Below are positions 42,052 to 54,255 of a stretch of DNA of 64,000 bases, piece by piece. The notes beneath the pieces are model-generated. The model was given only the letters and a program-made list of their open reading frames with translations, was not told the origin of the DNA and made no database searches. Position 1 is the first letter of the stretch; every line of letters begins with the position of its first letter. The position numbers and the translations under genes are program-made. Source of the stretch: Hamiltosporidium tvaerminnensis (taxonomy: Eukaryota; Microsporidia; Dubosqiidae); the NCBI GenBank assembly GCA_022605425.2, contig CM061247.1:855501-919500 (forward strand), given 5' to 3'.

Positions 42052-45000
42052 TTTAATAAAATTCTGGGTTAAAATATTTTTACCATTTTTAGATGTTTTC
42101 TTCTACCTCTTTAACCACTGCTGTCTCTTCTTCCAAATCCGACTCTTCATTTATGTTATTGGTCGGTTCCTCTAAAGTGGTTCCTCCTTTTGAAATAAAG
42201 GGGTTCTTTATTTTTTGCTTTAAAATTTTTTGCACCATCTTCCTCTTTCTTCGTTTCTTTTAAAGGGGGTGTTGGTTCCTCATGCATCTCTGTTCTCATA
42301 ATAACACCCATCGAGGCTCTCTCCCAGCTCTCTTCGGCATTTAGTTCTGACTCAAGTCCTCTTTGTCGATCAAAGGAAATTGTTTCGACTGTCTTCTTAA
42401 GTACTATAGACTGAATGTATGCTTCTACATTCATGGGTATTTCTAGTCTTTTAAGATGAGATTTATGGTATTTTGTCACAATACCGTCCCAGGTCATCAC
42501 ATAAGGGATTATCTCAACACTAAACTTTTAAATAAGACCCAACTCTTTGGCTAGCATTTCATACTTCCTAAGTTTTTCAGTTTCAACTATTTGAAGTGAA
42601 TCTTGGGAAGTGATTCCTACTTAAATGAGTGTTATCTTATTCTTCTTCTTATCTAAAATAAATATGTCGGGTCTGTTATTCCGAATTTTAACATCAGTTT
42701 TTATTCTGGTATCCACTCTTATTACTGCATACTAATCATGAAGAGTTTCCTGAACTGAGTGACTTCAAATTCGTTTTGAGGACTTAAACTTATATCTATT
42801 TAGGAAAAGTAAGTATAGGCACCTAACCACTTCATTATGCCGTCTGGTGTAGTCATGGCCTAACATTTTTTCACATCGAGTTGCTAAATGATCTACAGTC
42901 TTACCAGATTTATTGCAGCGTTGGCACACACAATCTGCTCCCCAGAATACATTTCTATCCTGGATATAGCAGAATAAAGCTTCATTTCGTGGCCTATTAT
43001 TTCTCTCTTTAACCACCTTGAAGAGTCACTAACACTCACAAGCTCATTTTTCCTTGCATTATATAACTTTGAATGTAGTTTTCGTTTTTCTATTTCGTTA
43101 TATAGTTTTGCAAGTTGAGCTTCTTCTAAACTTTTCTTAGTGACTTCTTCTACCAACCTGTACTTTACTTTTAAGAAGCCTTTTATAGTGCAAGATGGGT
43201 TTTATTATTATTCTCCACCTTGAAAATTGCTGCTCGTCTAGTTGATATTGCTTTACTTTTTTCCATACAATCATCGAGTTGCAGAAGCATATGTTCGCTT
43301 CGCAACTCAACACTATGTAGGCCTCTTCCAAGTTCTGTTCTAGGAAGATACAACCGCTCTTTACATCCTGGGCAAAGATGTATCTTATTCTTTACCAACA
43401 CCGCACGCACTGCATCATCTAACTTAGAGAAGTCAGCCGGTTCAAGTCGAAGTACTCCTATGTCGTAGTTGATTAACGATATCGCATGTTGATTGACTGC
43501 AGAAAATAAATTTTTTGCATTTAATCTAGTGTGACAAAGTCTTTCAACTCTTGATATAAGTTTGCTTTGTACTTCTTCAAATTAGCTACGTGTTGGGATT
43601 CCTCTGCTATCTTCTATTATTCCTAAATATTTGTAAACACTAACACCTTCTAGAAGAGTAGCAGTATCTTCACAACACGTATCATTTGTGGCTGACTTCT
43701 CTTTGTTAATCTCTAAGCCAATCACCTCTAAAAATTCCTTTGCCTCGCCTGTCATAGCACTCAATGTGGAGCTGTCTTTTGCAAGGAGCTTAAGATCATC
43801 AATAAACAAGAGATGATTAGTAGAATGGGATTCTGCATCTGTTTTTAGAGTCACTTTTGTGTATTTTTCATTTAGCTTTCGGCTTAAAGGATCCATACAC
43901 AACACAAATAACAAAAGTGACAGACTATCTCCTTGTAGAATCCCTCTATCAATCTTCTTGCTCATGATTTTTTCAGGCCCTACTGATATTTCAAATTTCC
44001 ATTTTGATATAATTATCTTAATAAATTTCAGGATCCAATCAGGTAAATTAAGGTTTTCAATGCATTGAGTCAAATAAGCGTGGTCTATTGAATCATAAGC
44101 TTTTTTAACATCAATCCATGTTGCCTTAAGATTGTTTCCGTACTCTTTATTTTGGGCAATATTCTGTAGAGCCTGCTCTTTCGCTCCCTGCACACCTCTA
44201 ATTGCTCCCAACTGGTTCTCCGCAAGCAACCCTCGCCTTTCCACTTCAAGTTGAACGACCTTCGTTACACACTTAGTCGTTTACTTGTAGAGGTTGGACA
44301 TACAAGTGATTGGCCTGTAGTCAGAGCCTCTTTGTGGACTTCCTTTGGGTATCAAATAGGTAAGCCCGCAGTAAAACTAATCAGCTTGAGGTGTTCCTTC
44401 TAAACATATAACTTTCACAATATCATAAAGATATTTGTAAAGAGTTAAAAGTTTCTTAATGAAAAGAATCATAATATTATCCCTTCAAGCAGCTTTCCAA
44501 TTAGGAAGCCAATTAATGATATTTACAAATTCATCAAGTGAAAGAAACATGTCAGATGATTATCTGATACAAATCGAATCAAATAATCATTATACGTGAC
44601 TGTCTCATCATTTTGGTTCCACATTGTAGACCAAAATTCTGAAATTTCGTCACGATAAACCACATGCTCGGATTCTACACGCTCAGATAACCCACGATAA
44701 AATCGACCCTGGAAAAGCTTAAACATACGATTCTCTTTTCGGAATTGCTTCCTACTTTCATGCATCGTTATTTTTTTCTCGTAAACATTCAAAGACTCAT
44801 TCTTCTTAACTAAAGCCACAGAAAGATCAGTTACACTTCTCAAATTGAAATTAAACTCTCGCATGACTTTCTTAGGCTTTTCGTTTCCGAAATTGAAAGC
44901 TTTTCTTGCTTATGAGGCTTCTCGAGAAGATCTTTGGAAAGTACTAACTTAGAAATTTTACTTCCTATGTTTCCTTACAAGCAGATCTAGGCTTCTCTTT

Positions 45001-45846
45001 ACGTGTTGCCTCGTCATAGCATACCTCTGCAGCTTGCATGATATACGCGGCTTCCGTAATTGACTCAGGTACATGAGCTCCTGCATATTCACCGACTACT
45101 CGGTTAATGAGATCTAAAACTTTACTATCAACCTATTCATTTGTATGTTTTCTAGTTCGGATTACCACTTTTCCAATTTTCTTCTCCCATATTTCTTGGA
45201 TTTTACTCAAAAATTTATCTCTCAGGTTTATGTACTCCGTGTTGTCGGTTAGAGTGCATGTATTAGTGAGGCAAGTGGCTATGCTATGTAGTTCTCTAGC
45301 CTTTTCTATTATTTCTTCCTTTCCCATCTCACTTTGGGCTAATTTTTTTTAACACTTCGAGAGTTTCAGCGTAGCCGAATTTCTCATTATAATACCTGTG
45401 AAGCTCTCTTCAGCAGTTTCTTGGCATTCTTTCAAACCTTGTTAGTACTTCAAAAAAAATAATTCGAGGCCATTCCTTCGGGGCGGCTGTTACGGAATCG
45501 AATATCGTTTGCAATGCCATTAGCCTGTTACCTTCCGGAATAGCTAGAGTACAAAGGCTTGTCCTGTCGTACGATGGCTCGCACGCAGAGACTTCAACCG
45601 AAGAGGGAACTAGTTTATTAGGCGAAGGTAAGGTGTCAAGCCCACTATTTTGCATTTTACTGCATGTTTGGCTTGGTGGTGGAGGTGTTATTGTTAGGTA
45701 GGAGGAGGAAGGTAGAGAAATCGCCGGTGGGTCTAGCCCACATTTTTGTTTGCCACTATCACTTTTCTTCACCTCAAGAGCGTCGTTTTCAGCCTTTTTT
45801 TAGTATTTTTTGATATTTCGCTGCTAACGTTTTTCTTTCTACCCAT
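42052..45846 (-). mobile_element. LINE copy C, full length, multiply broken
   Basis: Runs from an ATG at 45846 (third head type, GRKKNVSSEISK-like, shared with copy D) to a 3' tail with the reverse complement of ACCCAGAATTTTATTAAATAA near 42052. Fragments: head 45772-45410, helical region 45327-45133 and 44864-44523, RT 44244-43582 with FIDDLKLL intact, 43410-43183, zinc finger 43016-42765, tail 42500-42156. At least eight frameshifts or stops. Its 3' end is nearly identical to that of copy D, so C and D are the same subfamily. Confidence 0.9.
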
Positions 45847-45849
45847 TTA

Positions 45850-46310
45850 TTTATTAAAACAAAAAAATATAGATAAATCATACAAATGGAATTGCAATTA
45901 TAGATAATTTAGGCCTGGATTTGTAGTACGAAGAAGATTCATAGCGTTTTTCTTATTTTTTTTAATATCTTATTCAAAAAAATTAAAATGAAATAGCAAA
46001 AAAATAGATGCCACAATTATTACTAATGAGCTTGATGTACTTGGGCTTTTCAGTGATTATTTTTTTAAATTTTGGGTTCAATTTACTAGTAAAAACTATT
46101 AGTAACGACTTCAAACGCTTATCTGTTAATTTAGATCTGTAAATATTTTTTAATATTTCAGTTCAGATTATGTTTCTTCGCACAGATAGGTGGAGCGGAA
46201 TGTGGAAATAAAACCTGGAACAAATTTATGAACGCCGTTGAATTGCGTGACAGGAAGACTCTTATAAATTTCAGTAATTTATTTGTCTATTTTTAGAAAT
46301 AAATACCATT
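45850..46310 (+). repeat. Upstream flank of copy C, homologous to the D-E spacer
   Basis: Matches, as reverse complement, 59,680-60,290 upstream of copy E (the small LINE insertion at 60,104-60,272 excluded). Best words: CTATGAATCTTCTT(C/T)GTA(C/T)TACAAAT on the LINE strand and a 45-codon protein-like segment on the other strand (about 46150-46290; GNKT, VELR and RKTL blocks) conserved between both loci. Confidence 0.75.
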
Positions 46311-46372
46311 AATATACATATTTTGTTTTTATGGACATCTATATGAAACTTTAAAAATTTGATTTAAAAATT

Positions 46373-46376
46373 TTAA
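46373..46376. repeat. TTAA target site, left
   Basis: piggyBac elements insert into and duplicate TTAA; the same tetramer is at the right end (48668-48671). Confidence 0.85.
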
Positions 46377-46577
46377 CCGTTTGACTGCTACGCGGCGCGA
46401 ATGCGCTTCGTTCATTTGTCTCGAAAACAGCGACGCAGCGCTTTCGCGCTGCCAGTCACAGTGTGTCTTTTTGCTCCGTGGAATTGAACGTAGTCTGACC
46501 TCGCGAGTACTTTGTAACACGAGTGTATTCTAAACTAACTTTTTACCGTTTTTATATATTATTTAAAAAATATAACC

Positions 46578-48264
46578 ATGTCACGGACTATTATTTCGGA
46601 CATTGATTCGATTGCTAGCGATTCTGAGGATGGTGAAATTGGTGGTGACACAAGTAGTGATGATAGCATTATTATAACTCATCGAAGAAAAAGACTGAGG
46701 ATTGAAAGTGAGTCTTCTATCTCATCTTCATCTTCAGAAGCAGAGGAAACACCAACTTTTACGAATATTCCTCCGACTAATGTGTTTTCCAAAGCAACAA
46801 ATAATTTTTTCGAGACTCCTGGACCTAGATGTGCGCCTCCCCCCGATGCTTCACCGGTAACATATTTCAATTTATTTTTTACCACATCACTCCTTGAAAC
46901 CATTGTAAGGGAAACAAATCGATATGCTACCCAGTTTTTTGCCTCGCACACTGTTTTGAATAATTCTCGAGCAAAAAAGTGGACGCCGACAACGATATAC
47001 GAAATCAAAGCCTTTGTTGCAGTCTTACTCGAAATGGGGATTACGAGAAGGCCAACAATTGATAGTTATTGGGCAACAGGCTCCCGGCAATTACCATGGT
47101 TTAGGACAATGTTTTCAAGGGATAGGTTTCAACTGATTTTGAAGTTTTTTCACTTGATTGACAATACGTCATTATTTGAATCAGGACATCCGAATTATGA
47201 CCCATGCGGCAGATTTGATATGCTTGTCAAACATGCAAATACTGTATTTCAGCGGCATTATATACCAAATCAACAATTATCTATCGACGAGTCGTTAGTT
47301 GGTACTCACTGTCATTCTGCCATAAAACAATACATCCCAAACAAAAAACACCATAAATGGGGGATAAAATTTTGGATGTTGTGCGACTCGATTTCTAAAT
47401 ATTGCTTGGGTTTTTTTTGCTACAAAGGAGCTAAAAATACAGATGACAGAGATTTAGTACAAAAATATGGCCTTGGATTTACGGTTTCGCGAAAATTGCT
47501 TTCAACTGGCAATTATCTGTTCAAGGGCTATCATCTGTTTACAGATAATTTTTACACAAGCTTACGCTTGGCCAAAGCCCTTTTTGAAACAAAATACTTA
47601 TCTAACTGGAACAATTAGACGTAACAGAAAAGAGATTCCTCCAGAAGCTAAGAAAGCAATCGTAGGAGAAGCGAAATACATGGCACATGAAAATGTATTG
47701 ATGTGATCTTTCAGGGACAAAAAGTCCAAACCAAACCCAGTCATACTGATTTCATCAAATTCGGATACTAATAGTGTGACGATCAAGAAAAAGAAAAGGA
47801 ATTTTGAATACGAAAAGATGAAACCAAGCATGATCCATGACTACAATAAATACATGGGTGGTGTGGACGAGTGCGACAAAATGCTATACGTGTATTTAGA
47901 CGAGCGAAGAACCCTCAAGTATTGGAAGAAAGTAGTATTCAACGTATTCGGAAGAATGGTGCTGAACTCATATATTTTATATGTTTCAAACACTACTGAA
48001 AAAAAAATGAACCGGTTCAAATTTACATCGAAAATTATTGACGACATCGAAAAAGAGTGGATGTACCATAAAAATAGCGTGTCAACACAACCATCTTCAT
48101 CAACTAATAAATTTGCGCTTGAAAAATTACCGGGTCGTAACTTACGACAATGTGCGGTGTGTAGCAACAGAAGGAGCGGGATCAAGCGATCCCACCTTAT
48201 TTGCGCTTGTTGTAAAAAAGGCCTTCACGCTATTTGTGCGGCAAAAAATAGTTGTAATACATAA
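46578..48264 (+). pseudogene. piggyBac transposase, one frameshift and one in-frame stop
   Basis: ATG at 46578. Order: acidic Ser-rich N-terminus (residues 1-65), then the DDE_Tnp_1_7 core with the catalytic aspartates Asp237 (LSIDESLV) and Asp323 (LFTDNFYTS), and the third at GGVDECDK (codon 47866-47868), followed by the C-terminal Cys-rich finger (CAVC ... CACCKKGLHAIC). A one-base shift near 47595 moves the frame, and a TGA at 47704-47706 interrupts the second part; from 47707 to the stop at 48264 that frame stays open. With only two lesions it is a young element. The transposase cuts and pastes at TTAA without leaving footprints. Confidence 0.92.
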
Positions 48265-48326
48265 ATTTTTTAAGTAAGAGTCAGAATTTTTCACTCTCAT
48301 GAAAACGATCCTTTACGTTCGGAAAA

Positions 48327-48376
48327 ACACTAGGTAGTATCACATAATAATATTATTTTGTAGTACTACCTAGTGT
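48327..48376. repeat. 13-bp perfect inverted repeat near the piggyBac right end
   Basis: ACACTAGGTAGTA (48327-48339) and its exact complement TACTACCTAGTGT (48364-48376), 24 bp apart; a partial third copy (CACCTAGTG) lies near 48405. Could be transposase-binding subterminal sites. Confidence 0.75.
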
Positions 48377-48667
48377 ATTATCGATAGTAATTGTTATCAT
48401 GTATCACCTAGTGCCTACGCCGGAATCATTCGAAATCATTGATTCACGTGCTGATCATAAGAGAAAATCAATAAACTTTAAGTTATCTTTTTATAAATTT
48501 TAATTTTTAACGACCACTTGTTTTTCTATGTTATCAATAACACTTGTTACATTGTAGTTGTGCGAAACAATATATAATATATATAAAAAAAAAATTGACA
48601 ACATCAATTGAAAATAAGTCCCGCAGTTTTCGTGCGTTCTTGCAATAATTGCTTAGCAGCCAAACGG

Positions 48668-48671
48668 TTAA
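48668..48671. repeat. TTAA target site, right
   Basis: Pairs with 46373-46376. Confidence 0.85.
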
Positions 48672-51490
48672 AGAAACTATATATACCTTTTAAAAATTAT
48701 ATTAAAAAGAAAGAAAACCTCTGAATCAAAACAGCTTATTTATATAACAAATAAAATATTTAAACTATCATATAAAAACCTTGCCTGTCACGATTTGATT
48801 CTAATAATAATGATTTCTTTTTAAAACAGGAACTCTTCTTCTAGATATCAAATGCCTCTTCGGAGCCATTTAGCAAAAAGCACACCAAATAAATACTTTT
48901 CCTGGCTGTTCAGCTTTAAATATAATGCATAGAATAGTGTTTTTTTTTACCAAAAATGAAATGTGATGCTATCGAAGTTCATTATATAACATATTAGATT
49001 AAAAATTTACTTATAAAAAGTGATGATTCACTACAAAAAAAGCCAAATAATAATTCTTAAGATATATCAAGCTTACGGATACAAATTTATCTTTTTTATG
49101 TAAATAACACTATAATAATTTTTTTCTCTAGACAAATTGGTAAATTTTTCAAAAACTATTGCATCAACTGAACAGATAAGCAATTTCTCTCTTGTAGTGC
49201 AACGTGATAAGTATTATAAACGACTCATATTGTATAATCGTACTGAAGAGAATCAGTGTATTCAGAAAAAATGATTTCCAGAGCACATTAAATCTATATA
49301 TAGCCTGTTTTATAGTTCCAGGAAAACTATTTTTCATATTTTACTTTTTTTTAGTGCAAAGTACGATCTTATATCGAACTATTTATAATAAAATATGAAA
49401 TTTTTCTAAAACTAAGTATATTTTGCTTTGATCTTCTAAGAATTAGCTTCGAGATTAAATATTTGTCGCAAGAACAAGATGCTTTAGATTTAATAAATTT
49501 TCAACTAATTGGTACCTTTTTATTTGTATTTCATAATTAAGTTTCCTATCTATACTATTGAGCGCTTAAAACGGTTTATAATAATTTTAATCCAAAAAAA
49601 AACGATTTTAAAAATTTATTGCAATATTTAAAGATGCTAATTTTACTTTTCGCTGTAAAAATATATAAAAAAAATCCAAAGAATAATTATGAATGGCATA
49701 AAAGTCACGATAACTTGTTTTGATTTTTTCGATCATGATATTTTTCCTACTCTTGATATGAAATTTTATAATTTGAATTTCTTGCTAAAAAGTTTAAAAC
49801 CAATCATTTTGATATAAATTTCGATATATAATGGAAAAAACAAGATTTATAAAACAAAAATTCTGTCTTACTTAATATGTGCTTTTTTTAGATTGTACGA
49901 TATTTAGTATTAAGATAAGCTTGGCATAGATTCTTTGTAGCGATTCCTTCCATTTAATTCTCTCTGTCGCATAAATATCAAAAATCACACTTTTTTTTTT
50001 TTGAACAGAATTATTTTGCCTTTTATCATCAAATTTAACATGTAAAACGTATAGTTGTTTTATTTATTTCCGCATGTATTTTTAATATATATGAATATTA
50101 TATGTAAATTTATATGAAAAAAACTGAATATTGCATTATGTTATAATTTTACGACTTCATACTTTTTAGAACACTATGAAGAGTTGTAAGTGTCTCTAAA
50201 TAAATTATAGACACAATATATCATAAAACCGAACAAAAAGAAACCTATAGTATCTAAATTTATCGATTAAACAAAATACAATTTTAAAGTTAGTACAAAC
50301 TACCAAAATTTTTGAATAAAACTCTTTTTTTTAATGTATTTCATTAGCTTTAATTTTGTTATGTTAATTTATACGCTCATAACTAACATTCTTGAAAAAT
50401 TTTAAATATTAAGGGCTTTAAACCTTTAATAATGTATTTTAAAATTTAGATTCACTTTGATACTTTATTAACTTTAAAACTTTAAATTCAAATGAAAAAT
50501 TTTCCAAACTACCTTTCAAGAAATCTTTTGATAAGTAATTGGTTTATGTTTAACATACATTTGCTTTACATTGATGGTTAGATTATGATAAATTGCTTTT
50601 GATTTCTAAAACCCTTCTCATTAAATCTTGAGAAGTTTAAACAGTTTGTTTATTTCTATGTTTGATTTTCTCGATAAATATAAATATTCTAAAACACATT
50701 AGCGCTTCAGAAAATTTCTGTGGCGTTTATAATGTGTTCTATGTATCTGGTTTCCAAAATTATGAATTTTGTAATTTCATCGATAATTCGATAAAGAAAT
50801 CCAAAGGTTTTCATAAAATTTTCTAGCAAGAAGATATATTTTTTTTCATACTTTGTGAGTCTACTTTTATGTTTTCTGCATGTATATATTTACTATGTGG
50901 TGTGATATTCAATAAACATACTTCGACCTTTAAAATTGTAACTTTACTTAAGTTTTAGTTTTAATGTCATCTAGTATTACCTTCAACTTGAATTTTGAAA
51001 TATATGGCATATAGAATGTAAAGAATGAGCTATTTCTAACCATAATGCCCATTCTGCGCTTTTCGCTTAATTTTTCTAAAGACTTGTCTTTTATTCAAGT
51101 AAGGGGGACACATTTTCTCAATTAGTCTATTCATAGAGACTTTGCATGATGATGCAGACAACAAACAGTTTTTCGTAATTATAATTGTTGAGATTGGATT
51201 ATGCATATGATTCAAGCCGCAAAACTTTCCGATAAATATGAAATACCTCGAGTAGCAGCGAGCTAGGATATATAAACTAGTTATTGCATGCCTAGCTAGG
51301 ATATTAAATATGTCGGATTTTAGGTACTAAAAAACGATTAATAACTATATTGGAAAAAATAAATTGTCTCAAAAATGAAAATTGGCAGATTACCTTTATA
51401 AATATTCTTTTATGTACTTTTTCTGTAAAAAATTGTTGTATTAAAGTAAAAAAAAACAAAAAGAATTTAAAAATTGATTTATTGTATTTA
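48672..51490. other. Long gene-free AT-rich region
   Basis: About 2.8 kb. Frame 49204-49398 is short and unrecognised. A minus-strand stretch near 51140-50950 has a coding-like look in pieces but no recognisable family. Confidence 0.4.
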
Positions 51491-52000
51491 TCAAATATAT
51501 AAATGGCTCAATCTTTCCTTGGGATCACTTATCCCTTCCCATCTTTTTTTCCTTTTATTCTTCTGTACATTGCTCTTTTCGTTCTTAACTTGCCTTTTAA
51601 TTGATTTGGTGCTTAGAATCGAAGAAGAATTGTCTAGATAATTTACACTATCGTTTTTTGTATTGTTTTTGAAGATTTTTTTCGATTCATTTTTACATTT
51701 TTCATCACCACAATTATCATAAACATAAACTTGCACCATTGCTACGTAAACCGGTGCTTCTTTTATTTTGTTGAAATCATTATCCACACCTTCTTTAAAA
51801 GGTAAGCCTAGACAAATTCTTTGTCTAGCTTCATTTTTGACAATAGAACGAGGCTCATTATTGTAATGTTTTACAGGTTTTGTATCATTGAGCTTCCAAT
51901 GATCATCAACAACCTTCAGTGTGTTGACATTACTTGATTGATCATTTTTGGGATTTGCTATATTTTCCCAGAATTTAATTAGATCTTTTACGCTTTTCAT
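51491..52000 (-). CDS. Unknown basic 169-aa protein
   Basis: I do not recognise the family. ATG at 52000. The N-terminus (VKDLIKFWENIANP) looks like a short amphipathic helix motif seen in some cytoskeletal or regulatory proteins, but this is not diagnostic. Residues ~60-95 are the best candidate for a folded core (RQRICLGLPF, APVYVAMVQVYVYDNCG). The C-terminus is strongly basic with a Lys/Arg cluster (KNKRKKRW, about 148-155), a possible nuclear localisation signal, and ends SDPKERLSHLYI. No signal peptide, membrane segment or CCC motif. It is isolated, with 2.8 kb and 1 kb of gene-free DNA on its sides. The uninterrupted frame in AT-rich DNA supports it as real. Confidence 0.6.
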   Translation of the reverse strand: MKSVKDLIKFWENIANPKNDQSSNVNTLKVVDDHWKLNDTKPVKHYNNEPRSIVKNEARQRICLGLPFKEGVDNDFNKIKEAPVYVAMVQVYVYDNCGDEKCKNESKKIFKNNTKNDSVNYLDNSSSILSTKSIKRQVKNEKSNVQKNKRKKRWEGISDPKERLSHLYI

Positions 52001-52999
52001 TGTTTATTTGTATTTTTCAAACATAAATACTTTTAATATTGTTCTCGAACACTTTTGGAATTTCTTTTTGATGATCAGGAATCAGTATAACAAAACAAAA
52101 AAAGAACAATTATATGTTCTTTTTTAAATAATCCATATTTTAGGATGTTTTGAAAGGTATTTGGTAATAAAATGCAGCTTAAGTTATTTTGTGTTCAAAT
52201 ATCGTTTTTAATCTGAAGTTTAATTAATAAAAATTTGAATATAAATCTTTTTTAAAGGATATAAAAATCAACATAGAATGGATTTATTTGGTTTTAAACA
52301 TTTTATCCTCACGAATTAAATGCTTAAATTAAAAATTTGTACTTGCAAAAGAATATGGAAAAGAAATCTAAACATTTACATTAACAAATAAAATCATAAA
52401 TTTATTTTTATAGATTTAATCAGATTTATGTAACAACTTGAAACAAAATCATCATTATTGATTATTTGATCTCTTTTGTATACAATAAACACATTCATGT
52501 AAAATAGTATTGTGTAATTAAGATTATATGTATTTAAAGTATTATATAAAAACCCAATAAATTTTAAATAATTACATTTGAATATTTAGTTTAAAAAGCA
52601 AGTTAAAATGGGATAATTCAGCTCTAAATATGCAAAGTAATCATATAAAAATGTATCAACTTTAAAAAATATTTCCATATCAATTAAATGTAGTTGAAGC
52701 ATATTTTTTTATTAGATTGAAGCCATAAAATAAGAATTTCAATTGAAATTTCTAATTTAGATATAAATTTATTTAATGAAACCAACTAAATTGAAATTGA
52801 GGAATATCGAATAAATTCATAGTTAAAGAAATATTCTTGAAGGATTGAGACAAGGTTTTCCTTTTTATACCTCGTAATATTTATTGCAAATTTTTAATTT
52901 TATTATTCTATTCAGTAATTTAATTTTATTACATCTTAAATATCGATTTCCTCTTCATATTCCAAATAGATCTTTGGTCTTCTATGGCTTTACAAAAAC
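52001..52999. other. Gene-free AT-rich stretch
   Basis: Nothing supported. Confidence 0.45.
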
Positions 53000-54034
53000 A
53001 TAAGAGTTTTAGATCTATTCTTTATGTGTTAGACATGTTAAAATCAGATACTTATAATTCAATGTTTTATATTTTTTGTTTAGATTTAAATGATTTTATA
53101 AAATGCATTGATGCTTTTTCTGGATATTCTGCGACATTCTGTATTAGCTAATATCTTGGTTGCGTGTAAAATATATACTTTATATCTACTTTTATAGGGT
53201 TATCAATTATTTAAACTAATTGATGCACTGGCATTTTAGTTATTTATGATATTTACCGGGCAATTTGTGATAAAACCTCTTGATGTCTACATATAGGAGG
53301 ATCTACGGGTATTTATTTATAGAAAATGCCTTGAGATTGCTATTCAGAATAATTTATTGCTTTTTATATTTTTTTGGTATCGAAAATTTAAGAAGATTTT
53401 TAAGTCTCAATTTTATCAACTACAAGTATTTTCTCTTTAATTTCCCTTTCACCATCTTTTTTTTAAATTTATCGATTCGAAGTTTTTCAGCAATTTTTAT
53501 TTTTGTTGTCCTTCTTGTTTAGCGTACTGAGTTTATATGATTTCTTAAAATGTGTTATCGGATTAAATTTTTTAAATCTAGATTTATTTCTTCTGATAAA
53601 AGTGAAAAACCTATTCAATCAACTATTTTTGTATGTTTTGTTCGGCTATATATTTTCCAGTTGGATTGCTAGATTCTAATATATCTCGGCAAATGAACTG
53701 AGGAATTTACGATTTGTTTTCATTTCTGAACAATATGTTATCTTGGATATAGCAATTGCTCCTTATATTTAGTTCGGATATATTATTAATATTAAATACC
53801 TGGCTTTGTTCCCATTCTGTAAAACTGAATATTCGATTTTAGATTTTACATTAATATTCGTTTATTGTGCTTTTTTACCTCTTTTTGTTTAGATTTCTTT
53901 TGTTCCCTTTTTTGGGCCTAAAAACCTTTTTATATGCTCAAGATTTGCTATATATTTCTTATTCTTTATGATTCTAACTTTATAATCCTTTTTTTTGCTT
54001 TTCTAAAGCTATTTTAGAATTTCCATAAGTATTT
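53000..54034 (-). mobile_element. Decayed LINE remnant
   Basis: Best matched part is 53520-53790 on the minus strand: GCGTACTGAG...GATTTCTTAAAAT, TTTTCCAGTTGGATTGCTAGAT (TTTTTCACATCGAGTTGCTAGAT in copy D) and TTATCTTGGATATAGCA (identical 15-mer in copy D). The outer parts are much weaker. The left part (53000-53300) also contains an integrase-like CIDAFSGY phrase on the plus strand, so more than one element may be present. Confidence 0.5.
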
Positions 54035-54255
54035 GTTAAGACCGGGTGGTGAGAGGATAACCACATAAAAAACTATCTGTTTGGCAATGAACATGTGGAA
54101 TTGGTGTATAATCTTATTGTTTCTTTTTGTGGGATATAAACCGTACTGGATCTATAGGTCAATCTTCTATAATCCCGAGTTACAATAGATTAAAAAATGC
54201 AATCGGGAAACTTCCAGTTGTTCATCCTAGACACTGCAAGGTAAAACCGAAATGA
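54035..54255 (+). repeat. Dispersed repeat, copy 3
   Basis: Begins near TGTTAAGACCGGGTGG, then GAGAGGATAACCACATAAAA and CTGTTTGGCAATGAACATGTGG, which match the GC-richer island at 1580-1680 (minus strand), and AATCCCGAGTTACAATAGATT, which matches 21,118-21,138. The TG start would suit a long terminal repeat, but no matching internal region is proven. Confidence 0.6.

Larger units (their letters stand above)
46377..48667 (+). mobile_element. piggyBac DNA transposon with terminal inverted repeats
   Basis: 2.29 kb between two TTAA sites. The ends are inverted repeats CCGTTTGACTGCTACGC (46377-46393) and the complement of CCGTTTGGCTGCTAAGC (48651-48667), 15 of 17 identical. A GC-rich hairpin lies near the left end (GCAGCGC TTTC GCGCTGC, 46435-46452) and a 13-bp inverted repeat near the right end (48327-48376). 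One transposase gene, with two lesions, lies inside. Base composition is clearly richer in G+C than the surroundings, suggesting acquisition from another genome, possibly the arthropod host. Confidence 0.93.

Noticed and set aside
53280-53522. 80-codon hydrophobic frame
   Set aside because: Phe/Leu/Ile-rich frames arise readily from T-rich DNA, and it lies in a LINE relic.
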